Positions 55,882-64,000 of a DNA stretch of 64,000 nucleotides are shown piece by piece. Each line of letters opens with the position of its first letter. Position 1 is the stretch's first letter. The notes below the pieces were generated by a model, which saw only the letters and a list, made by a program, of their open reading frames with translations, was not told the origin of the DNA and searched no databases. Made by a program: the position numbers and the translations under genes. Origin of the DNA: Flavihumibacter petaseus NBRC 106054 (GTDB lineage Bacteria > Bacteroidota > Bacteroidia > Chitinophagales > Chitinophagaceae); NCBI RefSeq assembly GCF_000974785.1, contig NZ_BBWV01000001.1, positions 1,922,001-1,986,000 of the forward strand, in the 5' to 3' direction.

Positions 55882-57600
55882 ATGAAACGAATCAACCGGT
55901 GGTTCAGCGTAATGCTGTTCACTATTCTCTTTTCCTGTTCCAAAACTGATCAACCGGAACCTGTTAGCAATACCCCGCTCATTACGTTGCCAGGCCAGCC
56001 GGATGGACCATCAGTAACGAAATCCATCGGAACCGCCGGTGGCACAATCAGCACTGCAGATGGACGCATTCGACTGGAAATCCCCGCAGGAGCGCTCGCT
56101 GAAGAAAGAACGATCTCTATACAGCCCGTGTCCAATCAACTGCCCTCCGGATATGGCAAAGCCTACCGGCTTGAACCACATGATATCCAATTTCAGCAGC
56201 CGGCAAGAGTTACTTTTCATTACGACACGGCAGCCATCAGAAACACCGTGCCTGACCTTCTGGGTATCGCTTACCAGGACAGTTCGGGGTCCTGGCTGCT
56301 TGCGGGTGAGCCGGAATTAGACAGGGAGCTGCATACGCTGTCAGTTAATACCACACATTTCAGCGACTGGGGTTTCTTTCCCTTTGTATATATCGATCCC
56401 TGGGAGGCTACCATCGATCCCGGCGGCCAGCTTGACCTTCGGGTTATGTGTACACTTCCGGAAGATTATCCCGAAATCATCATACCGGGACAAACCCCCG
56501 TAAACGAGCCCGCCCCTGTTAAAAGCCGGTTCCTGGGAGCATGGGATTATTCCGGGGATGGCATACTTGAAGGTGAAGGTGGCAGAAGGCACTATACTGC
56601 TCCCAACCAGGCTCCTAGAATAAACCCTGAAGCCATAAGTGTTGAAGTAAAAATGAAGCGGAAAGCGCAATTGATGCTGGTGTCCAATATTACTATCCGC
56701 ACCGAGTTTCATATCGACTATATGCAGGTAGATGAAACGGAAATGAATCACCCTCAGGCAACCTATCCCGGGCGGTTATGGATCTACGGCAGTTTCGGCG
56801 ATGATCCGGGTGTTGCAAAACGCTCCGTGAAGGTTAATAACGAGGCCCTGAATGTTGTGTTCTGGACAGCAGGTATGATCCTTTGCGATATACCTTCCGT
56901 CGGCACATCAGCTTCCGGCCCGGTTGTGGTTGAATCGACATCCGGCAGTGACAGCAAAGTACTCAATGAATGGATTGTAAACATGCACTACGACAAAGTG
57001 GAAAGCCCGGGTGGAAGTCTGACTAAAAAAGTAGCGCTTTACCTGAGGTTTCGCGCTGATGCGGATGGTTGGTTCAAGATAGGACAGCAGCCAATGCTGG
57101 AGGAAACAGACCTGAATGACAGGAGTAAAGGAATCATTGCCATGCCTGATGGCAGCTATACCAGCCATGTTACCGTAGACGCCTGTGGTGATTATACCGT
57201 CAAATGGAGCCGGATACCGGAGTACCTGGAGCCTCGCCGCAAAAATTCAGAAGGGGAAGGCCTGCGAGGTTGGGTCGTTTATAAATCAAACGGCATCGAT
57301 CTTAAACTTGCATTTGTTTCGGAAGATATCCTGGTAACCAGGCGTATTTTCAAAGATTGCCATTCGGGTGGATCCGACATGGAGGTAAAGGACAACATTG
57401 AGATCATGGGATTTCATGAATCAATTATTCCGCTTCGGTTTTCCAAAAGAGGGAAGGACGCGTCTATACTGGGTGGAGAAATGCCGCTGCAAACCGGAAC
57501 GGGTGTTGCATCTGGTTTGTTTTTTGATCCGCAGGATATAAACAACGATATGTATACAACCCGGTTGAGGTGGGATGCAGCTGAGCCGAAGTATCGTTGA
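55882..57600 (+). CDS. Lipoprotein with ZU5-like domain
   Basis: This 572-residue lipoprotein has a lipobox (ILFSCS) at about residues 15-20. Residues of about 45-140 resemble a ZU5 domain: a Gly-rich start (IGTAGGTISTADGRIRLEIP), the typical AGALAEERTISIQPV, and YRLEPHDIQFQQPARVTFHY. The remaining 430 residues are beta-rich with no family I recognise. It is probably surface or periplasmic. A carboxylesterase gene begins 19 bases after the stop, so the two may form an operon. Confidence 0.8.
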   Translation: MKRINRWFSVMLFTILFSCSKTDQPEPVSNTPLITLPGQPDGPSVTKSIGTAGGTISTADGRIRLEIPAGALAEERTISIQPVSNQLPSGYGKAYRLEPHDIQFQQPARVTFHYDTAAIRNTVPDLLGIAYQDSSGSWLLAGEPELDRELHTLSVNTTHFSDWGFFPFVYIDPWEATIDPGGQLDLRVMCTLPEDYPEIIIPGQTPVNEPAPVKSRFLGAWDYSGDGILEGEGGRRHYTAPNQAPRINPEAISVEVKMKRKAQLMLVSNITIRTEFHIDYMQVDETEMNHPQATYPGRLWIYGSFGDDPGVAKRSVKVNNEALNVVFWTAGMILCDIPSVGTSASGPVVVESTSGSDSKVLNEWIVNMHYDKVESPGGSLTKKVALYLRFRADADGWFKIGQQPMLEETDLNDRSKGIIAMPDGSYTSHVTVDACGDYTVKWSRIPEYLEPRRKNSEGEGLRGWVVYKSNGIDLKLAFVSEDILVTRRIFKDCHSGGSDMEVKDNIEIMGFHESIIPLRFSKRGKDASILGGEMPLQTGTGVASGLFFDPQDINNDMYTTRLRWDAAEPKYR

Positions 57601-57619
57601 ATACATTAGATTTGGAAAC

Positions 57620-59197
57620 ATGAAAATTCGTTTCCGGCTTATCTTTTTATGCTGCGGCATAACCTTATCCGGGTCCAACCTGATTGCTGCAACACCGGTT
57701 GCTGACACCGGACTGGTTGTGAAAACCAGGTCAGGTTTAGTGGAGGGCACCTACGAATCAGGGCTCCGGGTTTTTAAAGGAATACCCTTTGCTGCGCCAC
57801 CTGTAGGGCAGTTACGCTGGCGGGAGCCGCAACCAGTGCAACCATGGTCAGGCATCAGAAAGGCACTGGCATTCGGACCCCGTGCCATGCAGCCGCCGAT
57901 CTTTGGTGATATGATGTTTCGTTCCAACGGCATGAGTGAAGATTGCCTCTACCTGAACGTCTGGTCGCCGGCTGCAAAACCTGACGAGAAATTGCCGGTG
58001 CTGGTTTATTTCTATGGCGGTGGATTGGTGGCCGGAGACGGTTCTGAGTTCCGTTATGACGGTGCAGCCATGGCCAGAAGGGGAATCGTCACCCTGACGG
58101 TGAACTATCGGCTGGGCGTATTCGGTTTCCTGTGTTTGCCCGAATTGACCAAAACATCTCCCCTGCATGCCTCAGGAAATTATGGGTTGCTTGATCAGGC
58201 AGCAGCTTTACGATGGGTAAAAGACAATATCAGTGCTTTTGGCGGTGACCCCGGAAGAGTTACGATTGCCGGCGAATCTGCAGGATCTATTTCAGTCAGT
58301 GCACAGATGGCGTCCCCGGTTTCCCGGAACCTTTTTGCAGGTGCCATCGGAGAAAGCGGTGCAGTAATGGGCAGCCTTGAAGCGATGCCTCTGGCGGCCA
58401 GGGAAGAGCAGGGAAAACAATTTATGACCAGTGTCAAAGCCAAGGACCTCGCTGCACTCCGGCAGATGGATGCCAATGCTGTTATGGAAGCTGCACGGGC
58501 CCACCAATGGGAGTGGTTTGGTATAGCTGTTGACGGTTATTTCCTGCCGGAACCGGCGGATAAAATATTTGCATCAGGAAAACAGGCGAATGTGCCCTTG
58601 CTGGCCGGGTGGAATTCAGAAGAATCCGGCAGCGCTGCAGTGCTTGGAAATGCTGCGCCGACCCGCGCCAATTTTGAGAAAGCGGTAGGCAGATTATATG
58701 GCAACCTGGCCGGAAAAGTGATGGAAGTTTATGCACCGCCGACAGACTCAGGCGTAGCTGAAGCGGCCCGTGACCTGGCTGGTGACCGGTTCATTTCTTT
58801 CGGCACCTGGAAATGGATAGATATGCATGCCTCCTATAGTATTCAGCCGGTTTACCGGTACCGGTACGACAGGCCGCGCCCGGCAACAAGAGACGGAAAA
58901 GAGCCGGCCGGGAAAGGTGCCTCACATTCTGCCGAAATTGAATATGCTCTTGGCAATCTCCCATCTAACCGGGTATTTGACTGGCAGCCGGAGGATTATA
59001 CCGTTTCGCTCATCCTCCAGGAATATTTTGCCAATTTTGTTAAGACCGGCAATCCCAATGGCATTGCATTGCCCTTATGGAAACCGGTTGTAGCCAGGCA
59101 ACCTGCACCGGTAATGATCATCGATGTTCGGACCCGTCTTGAAACAGAAACAACAAGAAATCGTTACCTACTGCTCAATCAGATCCATGGCCGTTAA
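57620..59197 (+). CDS. Type-B carboxylesterase/lipase
   Basis: This 525-residue exported enzyme has a signal peptide (about 1-24) and the family start VVKTRSGLVEGTYESGLRVFKGIPFAAPPVG. The nucleophile elbow GESAG places Ser220. The oxyanion segment is VLVYFYGGGLVAGDG. An acidic residue lies in WNSEESGS near 333-335, and the catalytic His436 is in GASHSAEIEYALGN. All parts of the triad are present. Members cleave carboxylic esters; the substrate is unknown. The ATG at 57620 opens the signal peptide; the frame extends back to 57575. It overlaps the acyltransferase-like gene by 11 bases. Confidence 0.9.
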   Translation: MKIRFRLIFLCCGITLSGSNLIAATPVADTGLVVKTRSGLVEGTYESGLRVFKGIPFAAPPVGQLRWREPQPVQPWSGIRKALAFGPRAMQPPIFGDMMFRSNGMSEDCLYLNVWSPAAKPDEKLPVLVYFYGGGLVAGDGSEFRYDGAAMARRGIVTLTVNYRLGVFGFLCLPELTKTSPLHASGNYGLLDQAAALRWVKDNISAFGGDPGRVTIAGESAGSISVSAQMASPVSRNLFAGAIGESGAVMGSLEAMPLAAREEQGKQFMTSVKAKDLAALRQMDANAVMEAARAHQWEWFGIAVDGYFLPEPADKIFASGKQANVPLLAGWNSEESGSAAVLGNAAPTRANFEKAVGRLYGNLAGKVMEVYAPPTDSGVAEAARDLAGDRFISFGTWKWIDMHASYSIQPVYRYRYDRPRPATRDGKEPAGKGASHSAEIEYALGNLPSNRVFDWQPEDYTVSLILQEYFANFVKTGNPNGIALPLWKPVVARQPAPVMIIDVRTRLETETTRNRYLLLNQIHGR

Positions 59198-60311
59198 TCT
59201 GAACGTCTATCAGCGACTTGCATCCCTTGATTTTCTCAGGGGACTGATCATGTTATTGCTGGCATTTGATGCAACAGGCATTTATGAATGGCTGGACCAC
59301 CAGACTGAAGGCCATATAACGAATTACCTGGCGCGGCAGTTTGTGCATCATCCCTGGAACGGACTCCGCTTGTGGGACCTGGTGCAGCCGGCATTTATGT
59401 TCATGGCAGGCACAGCCATGGCCTTTTCATTAAAGAAGCAATGGGAGGCAGGTGTTTCCTGGACGGCTACTTTCAGAAAAGCCTTGAAAAGATCCGGCTG
59501 GCTTTTTTTCTGGGGCGTACTGGATTATGCGGTACGGCCGGAAGGATTATCGTTTGAGCTCTGGGACGTCCTGACCCAGTTGTCGTTTACCACATTGATC
59601 GCTTTCCTGATCTTTCGCTGGTCCGTAACGGCCCAGATCAGCGTTTGTGCCGGACTCCTCCTGCTGACGGAATGCCTTTACCGGTTTACCCATGTACCCG
59701 GATTCGATCAGCCGTTTACGGATCAGCATAATTTCGGCAACTATATTGACCTGCTTCTGATGAACAAGATCAACAGCGGCGGATGGGTGGCCATTAATTG
59801 CATTCCGACCGCCGTTCATACGATCGGCGGGGCGCTGGCCGGTAAGCTCCTGCAGCAGCACATGACTGGCAATGCCCAAAGTTCCCGCAAATTGTTGCAG
59901 CAACTGTTTATGTGGGGTGCGGCTGTTATGATACTTGGTTACGGGCTTGACCTGGCTGGTATTACCCCCATCATTAAACGTATTGCTACCAGTTCTTTTA
60001 CCCTGGCTTCCCTCGGCTGGTGCCTGTGGTTCCTGGCAATCTCCTATTGGTGGGTCGACCTGTTGCAGCACCGCAAGGGATTACTGATCGTGAATGTGTT
60101 CGGGATGAACGCCATTTTCATTTACCTCTTCTTTGAGATCGTTGGTCATGGATGGTTCAACGGTTACATAACGGCAATAACCAACGGCGTACTGGATTGG
60201 TTTAATGCGGGAGAAGACTTCAAAGTGGTGATTGCGGCAGTGGCCATTGTGGCACTTGAGTGGTTACTTTGCCTGTTCCTTTACCGGCGTAAAATTTTCT
60301 TCAAGTTGTAA
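59187..60311 (+). CDS. HGSNAT/DUF5009-like membrane acyltransferase
   Basis: This protein is 374 residues long from the ATG at 59187, which is inside the end of the esterase gene. An upstream in-frame ATG at 59124 is less likely because it adds a non-conserved tail. About ten membrane helices are visible. The N-terminal SLDFLRGLIMLLLAFDA and the later AIFIYLFFEIVGHGW fit the family of heparan-alpha-glucosaminide N-acetyltransferase-like proteins (DUF5009). Such proteins move acyl groups across the membrane to sugars. Overlap with an esterase gene suggests paired acylation and deacylation, as inference. Its 3' end overlaps the opposing NmrA-like gene by 11 bases. Confidence 0.85.
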   Translation: MAVNLNVYQRLASLDFLRGLIMLLLAFDATGIYEWLDHQTEGHITNYLARQFVHHPWNGLRLWDLVQPAFMFMAGTAMAFSLKKQWEAGVSWTATFRKALKRSGWLFFWGVLDYAVRPEGLSFELWDVLTQLSFTTLIAFLIFRWSVTAQISVCAGLLLLTECLYRFTHVPGFDQPFTDQHNFGNYIDLLLMNKINSGGWVAINCIPTAVHTIGGALAGKLLQQHMTGNAQSSRKLLQQLFMWGAAVMILGYGLDLAGITPIIKRIATSSFTLASLGWCLWFLAISYWWVDLLQHRKGLLIVNVFGMNAIFIYLFFEIVGHGWFNGYITAITNGVLDWFNAGEDFKVVIAAVAIVALEWLLCLFLYRRKIFFKL

Positions 60312-61116
60312 CCGGGAGCAGTGAATTCCTGACAAAGCTTTCAAAACTCCGGGGTGGATGGCCCGTCAGTTTCTGAATATCCTGCGTGACGCTTTCATTG
60401 CGGCCATCAAGCACCTCTGAAAAAAGATAGCTGATCAGTTGAATGTAATCCTCCGGAAGTCCGGCTGCTTCTAATTGTCCACGGAAAGCTTCCATGGAAA
60501 TATCATGATAACGGATTGGCTGCCTGGTTATATTGGTGATGATTGCCGTTGCATCCCTGAAATGAAGCAGTTCCGGACCAGTAAGGGACCAGGTCTTCAG
60601 ATGGTGGGTTTTATGAAGCAGCACTTCGACAACGGCGTCCGCGAGATCCTCTGCGTCAACAAAAGGTTCGCGTGCCAGCCCTTCCGGAAGCTCGAGTATA
60701 CCTGAAGCAAGGGAGCCAGCGAGAAAACCTTCGCTGAAATTCTGCATAAACCAACTGGCGCGCAGGATCGTCCAGTCGATTCCGGAAGCCTGCAGTACTT
60801 CCTCACAGTTTTCGGCTTCCTTTTCGCCCCTTCCGGATAATAAAACCGCGTGCTCTACACCCGCTGCTTTCATTTGCCTGGCGAATTCCGCGATGATCTC
60901 CGAAGCTCCGGGAACGGCAAGGTCAGGTTGAAAACAGATGTACACCTGCGAAATGTCTTGTAATGCTTCGGGCCATGTGGCGGGATCATACCAATCGAAG
61001 GAAGGATTACTTTTCCTGGAACCAATGCGATGGGGAATTCCATTTTCCTGTAATCGTTGACTTACCCTTTGGCCGGTCTTTCCGCTTCCACCGGCTAACA
61101 GAATGTTGTGTTTCAT
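60301..61116 (-). CDS. NmrA-like NAD(P)-binding protein
   Basis: This 271-residue Rossmann-fold protein starts with MKHNILLAGGSGKTGQRVSQRL, the NmrA/atypical SDR nucleotide motif, and continues with GVEHAVLLSGRG and IDWTILRASWFMQNFSE, as in NAD(P)H:quinone oxidoreductase-like members. The ATG at 61116 is chosen because it opens the Rossmann motif; the frame extends to 61155. It follows an AraC-type regulator gene on the same strand after 66 bases, a common pairing in which the regulator controls the enzyme. Confidence 0.88.
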   Translation of the reverse strand: MKHNILLAGGSGKTGQRVSQRLQENGIPHRIGSRKSNPSFDWYDPATWPEALQDISQVYICFQPDLAVPGASEIIAEFARQMKAAGVEHAVLLSGRGEKEAENCEEVLQASGIDWTILRASWFMQNFSEGFLAGSLASGILELPEGLAREPFVDAEDLADAVVEVLLHKTHHLKTWSLTGPELLHFRDATAIITNITRQPIRYHDISMEAFRGQLEAAGLPEDYIQLISYLFSEVLDGRNESVTQDIQKLTGHPPRSFESFVRNSLLPVTT

Positions 61117-61182
61117 GATGATGAGTTGAAGACACAAAGCTATCGTTGCTGTCACGGGCGAAATTGAACAAACCCGACAATC

Positions 61183-61959
61183 CTAGTTGTCAGTTTTTCT
61201 CATTAGCCGGGAGGGAATATGGCCGGTATATTTCCTGAATCTGCGGATAAAATGTGACTGATCCGCATAGCCGTTTTCAAATACAATGTCGGTCAGCCGG
61301 GGTGCAGGGGAAGCTATAACCTGTTGAAAGGATAGGTCAAACTGCACGATCTGTGCGAACTGTTTGGGGGAGATTCCGATCTGGTCCTCAAAAAGCCGCT
61401 GGACGGTGCGCTCGGTAAGGTGGAGTTTATAGCAAAGCTCGCTGACAGAAAGCTGTCCGCCACTTTCCAGGAGCAGGTGAAGGGCAAGCCTGATCTGTTC
61501 CTGCGGGCTGGTGGATGTTGTCTTTAGCCGGGCGGCAAGGAAGGTCGCCATGAGCACCGGATAGTCATCACTGTTCCCGGAAGCTTTCAGAGCAGCCAGC
61601 AGTTCCACAACTGCCGGCCCGGTAGCAGCCAGGTCGTAACAGTCATCATTAAGCGTTTTTGGATGGATGCCGAAGAAAGTCCTCGCCGCGAAAGGATACA
61701 ACTGGAACACAAGCATTTGATAAGCTCCCACAAAAGAGAGTTCAATGGGGTGGATGGTTTGTCCATACACAAATAGAGTGGACAGTGTTTTTTTGTCCGG
61801 CAGCCTTATGGCGTTAAGGCCACCTGTCTGATAAATGATGCCCGGGCAACCATCGGCATAAAAAGGCAGTACCGTATGGCTGTCTGTTACTTTTTCCTCG
61901 AAGAAATAGATATTCTTAACGTAATTATCAAGACCGTATGTATGAAGAATGGTTTCCAC
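61183..61959 (-). CDS. AraC family transcriptional regulator, GTG start
   Basis: This 258-residue protein has an N-terminal ligand-sensing part similar to the DUF6597-type domain (about 10-110, FYADGCPGIIYQTGG). The C-terminal AraC DNA-binding domain (about 155-255) contains SVSELCYKLHLTERTVQRLFEDQIGISPKQ and the conserved ENGYADQSHFIRRFRKYTGHIPSRL. It begins with GTG at 61959; an ATG two bases upstream is in another frame. It is divergent from the barrel gene at 62004 and upstream of the NmrA-like gene. Confidence 0.92.
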   Translation of the reverse strand: METILHTYGLDNYVKNIYFFEEKVTDSHTVLPFYADGCPGIIYQTGGLNAIRLPDKKTLSTLFVYGQTIHPIELSFVGAYQMLVFQLYPFAARTFFGIHPKTLNDDCYDLAATGPAVVELLAALKASGNSDDYPVLMATFLAARLKTTSTSPQEQIRLALHLLLESGGQLSVSELCYKLHLTERTVQRLFEDQIGISPKQFAQIVQFDLSFQQVIASPAPRLTDIVFENGYADQSHFIRRFRKYTGHIPSRLMRKTDN

Positions 61960-62003
61960 ATGACTAAAATAACGTATAATTGCCGTGACAAATGTTAACA
62001 GCT

Positions 62004-62732
62004 ATGAAACGGTTTTTCCCCCTTCTGGTAATCGCTGTTTTTTCTCAACTTTCCCTTTCTGCACAGCAGACCACGCATCCACCACGTTTTTATGTTGAAC
62101 TGTCTACCGGCCCATCTTTTCCGATTGGCAATTTCAAGGTGAAAGACAATATTGCATTAAGTGACTATGATGAGGGCAAGTTATCGGGAGGCGCGCTGCC
62201 GGGGTTGCAGGGCAACCTTAAAGTCGGCGCATGGCTGGATGGTAATTGGAAGCTGTTTATCCAGGGAGGTTATAGCTATCACCAGCAGGACGAGGACGCT
62301 GTGACCGAGACATTGAACGATCCCAATATTCAGGATGCATCAGTTGCGGTAGATATTAAGACAGATAAATGGCGTTCTTACCAGGGTTTGGGTGGTGTGA
62401 CCTATCATGCGCCGTTTTATGAAGGGTCAAGGCTTGCATATGAAGCGACCATGGCCATTGGTATCGACCGTTCCATCCGACCGGCGGTTTCTTTTACAGC
62501 GGTAGACCAATACGGAACCAGGACCCCGGTAAATTATGCAGAAACCAAAATGCCCGCAGCTTTTGCCTGGGACGTCGCTTTTGGAATTAGTTACCGGGTG
62601 GCATACAATATTGACATACTGGGCAACATCAACTACTATAACGCGTACCCCAAACGAAAAAGTGGAGAGCCCGAACAGAAATATGAAATGGCAGTTCTAC
62701 AAGTACTGCTGGGTCTCGGATTCAGCTTTTAA
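62004..62732 (+). CDS. Outer-membrane beta-barrel protein
   Basis: This 242-residue exported protein has a signal peptide (1-20, ending LSAQQ) and an antiparallel barrel of about eight to ten strands (YVELSTGPSFPIGNF, KLFIQGGYSYHQQ, LLGLGFSF at the end). An ATG at 61992 in the same frame is possible. TATAATTG at 61975-61982 matches the -7 box at seven of eight positions but lies close to the start. No function is evident. It is divergent from the AraC gene. Confidence 0.78.
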   Translation: MKRFFPLLVIAVFSQLSLSAQQTTHPPRFYVELSTGPSFPIGNFKVKDNIALSDYDEGKLSGGALPGLQGNLKVGAWLDGNWKLFIQGGYSYHQQDEDAVTETLNDPNIQDASVAVDIKTDKWRSYQGLGGVTYHAPFYEGSRLAYEATMAIGIDRSIRPAVSFTAVDQYGTRTPVNYAETKMPAAFAWDVAFGISYRVAYNIDILGNINYYNAYPKRKSGEPEQKYEMAVLQVLLGLGFSF

Positions 62733-62900
62733 CGCTACAAAAAAATAGTCGGCGATACACTTTTATACGGCGTTTAAACATCGCTTCTGATGCATTGAAA
62801 GACAAATCATTCGCGGACAAGGGCTCCGGGAAATAGCGCCCAGCCTCGCTTTCAAGGCATTAGTTATACGGCATGCGAAGGATTGATGGTATTTCTGCAA

Positions 62901-62908
62901 TATTTTTG
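62901..62908 (+). promoter_or_regulatory. Candidate -7 box of the second barrel gene
   Basis: TATTTTTG fits the TAnnTTTG box exactly and lies 22 bases before the ATG at 62931. A TTG at 62883-62885 is closer than the usual -33 spacing. The remaining upstream gap (62733-62900) shows nothing else I can name. Confidence 0.4.
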
Positions 62909-62930
62909 CAGGAACCATTAAACTATTATT

Positions 62931-63509
62931 ATGAAGAACATTGTAACCTTTGCGTTGGCCTTTGCCTGCTTAGTTACTGTGAGTCGGGCACAAATGGTCA
63001 TTAAGCCTGCAGTAGGCATTAATTTCACTGATTTCTCCAAAGACGCCAGTACGGGGAAGTATGAATCAAAAGTTGGTTATCAGATAGGAGGATCTATTGC
63101 GTTTGGCAATAAATGGTATATAGAGCCTGGGATTTTTTATGTGATGAAGAGCACAAAATATGTAAATGAAGGCTCAACGGGGGAGGATATTGACTTCGAG
63201 GTTGGTGGTATCCGTATCCCGGTTAATATTGGTGTAAAGTTGTTGGGTGATTCAAGTGGTGGTTTTGGCCTCCGGGCATTCGGTGGTGTATCCAGTTTTA
63301 TCCTTACCAATGTAAAAGATTTCGACATAGATGATTTCAAAAAAGCCCAATGGGGCCTTCAGGCAGGCGTTGGACTTGATTTTTCCATCCTGTTCATTGA
63401 AGGGGCTTATGAGTGGTCGCTTACTGACGTCTCCAGTGACCTGGATGATGTTGATGTAGGAAAATCCCGTTCAATTTTTGTTCAGGCGGGTGTCAGGCTC
63501 AGGCTTTAG
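62931..63509 (+). CDS. Small porin-like outer-membrane beta-barrel protein
   Basis: This 192-residue exported protein has a signal peptide (1-20, ending SRAQ) and an eight-strand barrel as in the outer-membrane beta-barrel domain PF13568 (FTDFSKD, YIEPGIFYVMKS, GLQAGVGLDFSILFIEGAYEW, FVQAGVRLRL at the end). Such proteins are common in Bacteroidota; the role is unknown. It is probably a single-gene unit with its own promoter and terminator. Confidence 0.85.
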   Translation: MKNIVTFALAFACLVTVSRAQMVIKPAVGINFTDFSKDASTGKYESKVGYQIGGSIAFGNKWYIEPGIFYVMKSTKYVNEGSTGEDIDFEVGGIRIPVNIGVKLLGDSSGGFGLRAFGGVSSFILTNVKDFDIDDFKKAQWGLQAGVGLDFSILFIEGAYEWSLTDVSSDLDDVDVGKSRSIFVQAGVRLRL

Positions 63510-63526
63510 CAGGCAAAGAAGACCTC

Positions 63527-63560
63527 AAAGGCCGGAAGCAATATATGTCTCCGGCCTTTT
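63527..63560 (+). terminator. Terminator between convergent genes
   Basis: AAAGGCCGGA at 63527-63536 pairs perfectly with TCCGGCCTTT at 63550-63559 across a 13-base loop. Four T residues end the stem on the plus strand and three A residues begin it, so it may serve both the barrel gene and the opposing amidohydrolase. Confidence 0.75.
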
Positions 63561-63576
63561 GATATGCTATATGTGG

Positions 63577-64000
63577 TTATTGTACTGTTTCGTTTTTGAT
63601 CACAAGACCACCCTTCATTACAAACTGTATTTTTTCCAACACCCGGATGTCTTTCAGTGGATCAGCAGAAACGGCAATGATATCCGCCAGTTTACCGGCA
63701 CTGATCGATCCTATCCGCTCCTGCCAGCCCAGGAGTTCCGCCGCATTGGATGTTGCGGACTGAATAGCCTGCATCGGACTCAGCCCATATTTCACCATGT
63801 AAAAGAATTGCTTACCATTCCAGCCATGCGGGTAAACGCCGGCATCGGTACCATAGGCAATTTTTACTCCGGCTTTCACCGCTTTGGCAAAATTTTCCCT
63901 TTGCGTGCGACCCACCAGCCTTTCCTTTTCAATAATCTTTTGCGGGTAGCCGAGTTTTGCATATTCACTCATGATATAGTCGTCGTTGTAAATATCCGCT
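63577..64000 (-). CDS. Amidohydrolase family protein, C-terminal part
   Basis: The frame is open to the right edge, so about 141 C-terminal residues are seen and the N-terminus is outside. The metal-binding Asp lies in KIAYGTDAGVYPHGWNG, followed by MQAIQSATSNAAELLG and the closing beta-sandwich GSISAGKLADIIAVSADPLKDIRVL. This is the imidazolonepropionase/prolidase-like group of amidohydrolases that cleave amide bonds in small molecules or dipeptides. An internal ATG at 63972 is not the true start. Confidence 0.9.
   Translation of the reverse strand, partial: ADIYNDDYIMSEYAKLGYPQKIIEKERLVGRTQRENFAKAVKAGVKIAYGTDAGVYPHGWNGKQFFYMVKYGLSPMQAIQSATSNAAELLGWQERIGSISAGKLADIIAVSADPLKDIRVLEKIQFVMKGGLVIKNETVQ

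Noticed and set aside
1-64000. CRISPR array, insertion sequence, phage or integrase
   Set aside because: I saw no regularly spaced repeats, transposase, integrase or terminal repeats in the window; the tRNA has no duplicated 3' end nearby that I could find.

Overview
The window looks like a chromosomal segment of a Bacteroidota species, most likely of the Chitinophagaceae or a near relative. Supporting traits are type IX secretion (T9SS) sorting domains of both kinds, PorP/SprF and PorE-like partners, a FecI/FecR pair, a SusC/SusD pair, DUF4302 and DUF6515 family proteins, a TAnnTTTG-type promoter box, and many Cys-lipoproteins. No phage, insertion sequence or CRISPR array is visible. One tRNA (Gly, CCC) is present.

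Left part (1-32.3 kb). A propeller-type sensor histidine kinase on the minus strand runs off the left edge. Divergent from it lie a small membrane protein, a FecI-type sigma factor and its FecR anti-sigma factor. Then come 19 kb of closely packed plus-strand genes: three very large type-B T9SS adhesins sharing an IgGFc-binding-like domain, PKD modules and a CHU_C sorting domain, followed by PorP/SprF, a PorE-like TPR/propeller/OmpA protein and a second PorP/SprF. After only 60 bases the same direction continues with an STN-containing SusC, SusD, a zinc peptidase lipoprotein, a DUF4302 lipoprotein and a collagen-like lipoprotein, closed by a terminator near 32.3 kb. I read this as one surface-assembly and uptake locus, possibly one transcription unit with its own sigma/anti-sigma switch. 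A LytTR-like direct repeat upstream of the first adhesin suggests a second input from a two-component system.

Middle part (32.5-45 kb). Two unrecognised exported proteins, the tRNA, and an OmpA protein with five 87-base thrombospondin-type-3 repeats and a strong terminator. A carbohydrate group follows: a serine hydrolase fused to a ChbG/YdjC-type deacetylase, a GH5 enzyme with a CBM6-like tail, and a GH30 enzyme. Then a double SRPBCC protein, a DUF502 membrane protein, an OmpA lipoprotein and a DUF6515 protein.

Right part (45-64 kb). An SDR oxidoreductase converges on a minus-strand group (MscS channel, lipoprotein, AI-2E-type permease, HD hydrolase). Next are an HExxHxxGxxH metalloprotease, a divergent subtilisin-like protein with a type-A T9SS tail, a Tat-exported Gfo/Idh/MocA oxidoreductase, a ZU5-like lipoprotein, a type-B carboxylesterase overlapping an HGSNAT/DUF5009-like acyltransferase, an NmrA-like protein with an AraC regulator, two outer-membrane barrel proteins, and the C-terminal part of an amidohydrolase cut by the right edge. 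No gene-free stretch exceeds 300 bases. All names come from reading the translated sequence by eye; no database search was run.
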